Source: an uncultured Desulfobacterales bacterium
Lineage (GTDB): Bacteria; Desulfobacterota; Desulfobacteria; Desulfobacterales; G020354645
Direction of reading: 5' to 3'
Length of the DNA stretch: 6,436 nucleotides
Assembly (NCBI GenBank): GCA_947259865.1
Contig: CAMYNZ010000283.1
Location: 1-6,436, forward strand
Part shown: positions 6,056-6,436 of the stretch, in pieces
Numbering within the stretch: position 1 is the stretch's first letter
Layout: each line of letters starts with the position of its first letter
Notes under the pieces: generated by a model
Databases searched by the model: none
Told to the model about the DNA's origin: nothing
Seen by the model: the letters and a program-made list of their open reading frames with translations, nothing else
Position numbers and translations under genes: made by a program

Positions 6056-6099
6056 TTCAAACCCCACCAAGACTTTTTGTGAAAATTTAAGGGTTTGAA
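6056..6099. repeat. Nine-base inverted repeat upstream of the BtuF-like gene
   Basis: TTCAAACCC at 6056-6064 is the exact reverse complement of GGGTTTGAA at 6091-6099. The 26-base loop can nest a small TTTT/AAAA stem (6075-6078 with 6082-6085). It occupies the gap between the peptidase stop and the BtuF-like start. No T-tract follows on either strand, so an operator or mRNA structure is more likely than a terminator. It bears no resemblance to a cobalamin riboswitch. Confidence 0.45.
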
Positions 6100-6128
6100 T
6101 CTGGCGGCCATTCCTGAAGTGAAACCGG

Positions 6129-6436
6129 CTACCTTCGAAGGATTCTGATCCAGCGCCACACGTTCAGCAGGCCGGCCAAGGCATTGGCAACATAGGTCAG
6201 TGCGCAGGCCAGCAGGATTTTTCTGGCCGCCGGAATATCTTCTTGCGGGATGTATTTGCCGGAGGCCAGCAGCGGCATCGCACGATTGAAACTGGCATCA
6301 AATTCGGTCGGCAGCGTCAGCAGGTGAACGAGCAGCGGGATGCACAGCGTTGCCAGCCCACCTGCGAACACCAGCAGTCCGGCCGCCGGAATGCGCGTAA
6401 TCACCGCCAGCAACGGAACCGCCAGGCGGTGGCCGC
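6129..6436 (-). CDS. YugP-type membrane zinc metallopeptidase, C-terminal part (gene runs off the right edge)
   Basis: The visible 101 residues are the C-terminal part of an integral membrane protein, and the frame stays open to the window edge. They match the C-terminal pattern of the YugP/Zn_peptidase_2 family: a hydrophobic segment (LLVFAGGLATLCIPLLVHLL), the signature LPTEFDASFNRAMPLL, an E-D-I-P-A-A-R-K-I-L stretch, then a second hydrophobic helix beginning LTYVANALAGLL and ending WRWIRILRR. Family members are about 225-230 residues, so roughly the first 125, with the HExxH zinc site, should lie beyond 6436. The stop codon is TAG. The gene reads toward the BtuF-like gene, about 105 bp away on the same strand, so co-transcription is possible. 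Catalytic competence cannot be judged from this window. Confidence 0.75.
   Translation of the reverse strand, partial: GHRLAVPLLAVITRIPAAGLLVFAGGLATLCIPLLVHLLTLPTEFDASFNRAMPLLASGKYIPQEDIPAARKILLACALTYVANALAGLLNVWRWIRILRR

Overview
The window is about 6.4 kb of ordinary-looking bacterial chromosome with mid-range GC content. It holds four complete protein genes I would stand behind plus one small secreted-protein gene, and the 3' part of a sixth gene runs off the right edge. The PilZ-like/HEAT architecture, the signal-peptide-less cobalamin-binding protein, the general codon style and the long intergenic leaders suggest a Desulfobacterota (deltaproteobacterial, Desulfobacterales-like) genome. 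That placement is inference from family resemblance only. I see no rRNA, tRNA, CRISPR array, transposase or phage gene.

Layout, left to right. Positions 1-142 are a leader with overlapping inverted repeats, possibly preceded by the last codons of an upstream gene. Positions 143-754 (+) encode a pyridoxamine-phosphate-oxidase-fold flavoprotein. Positions 942-1316 (+) encode a small exported protein of unknown function. Positions 1403-4288 (-) encode a ~961-residue regulator or scaffold with a degenerate PilZ-like N-terminus, a long charged linker, a 'Y..HP' helical domain and C-terminal HEAT repeats. Its start is TTG, and a consensus-perfect sigma70 promoter lies about 155 nt upstream. Positions 4663-5046 (+) encode a RidA/YjgF-family protein whose usual catalytic Arg is Asn. 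Positions 5226-6023 (-) encode a BtuF-like protein without a signal peptide. Positions 6129-6436 (-) are the C-terminal part of a YugP-type membrane zinc metallopeptidase.

The genes do not form one obvious pathway. The first two (+) genes are 187 bp apart and converge on the large (-) gene. The large gene and the RidA-like gene diverge from a 374-bp region that carries the strong promoter. The RidA-like and BtuF-like genes converge. Only the peptidase and BtuF-like genes are co-oriented neighbours, about 105 bp apart with a 9-bp inverted repeat between them. The best leads are the large PilZ-like/HEAT protein with its promoter and leader, the RidA active-site substitution, and the cytosolic-looking BtuF homologue. 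I see no clear sign of an undescribed multi-gene system.
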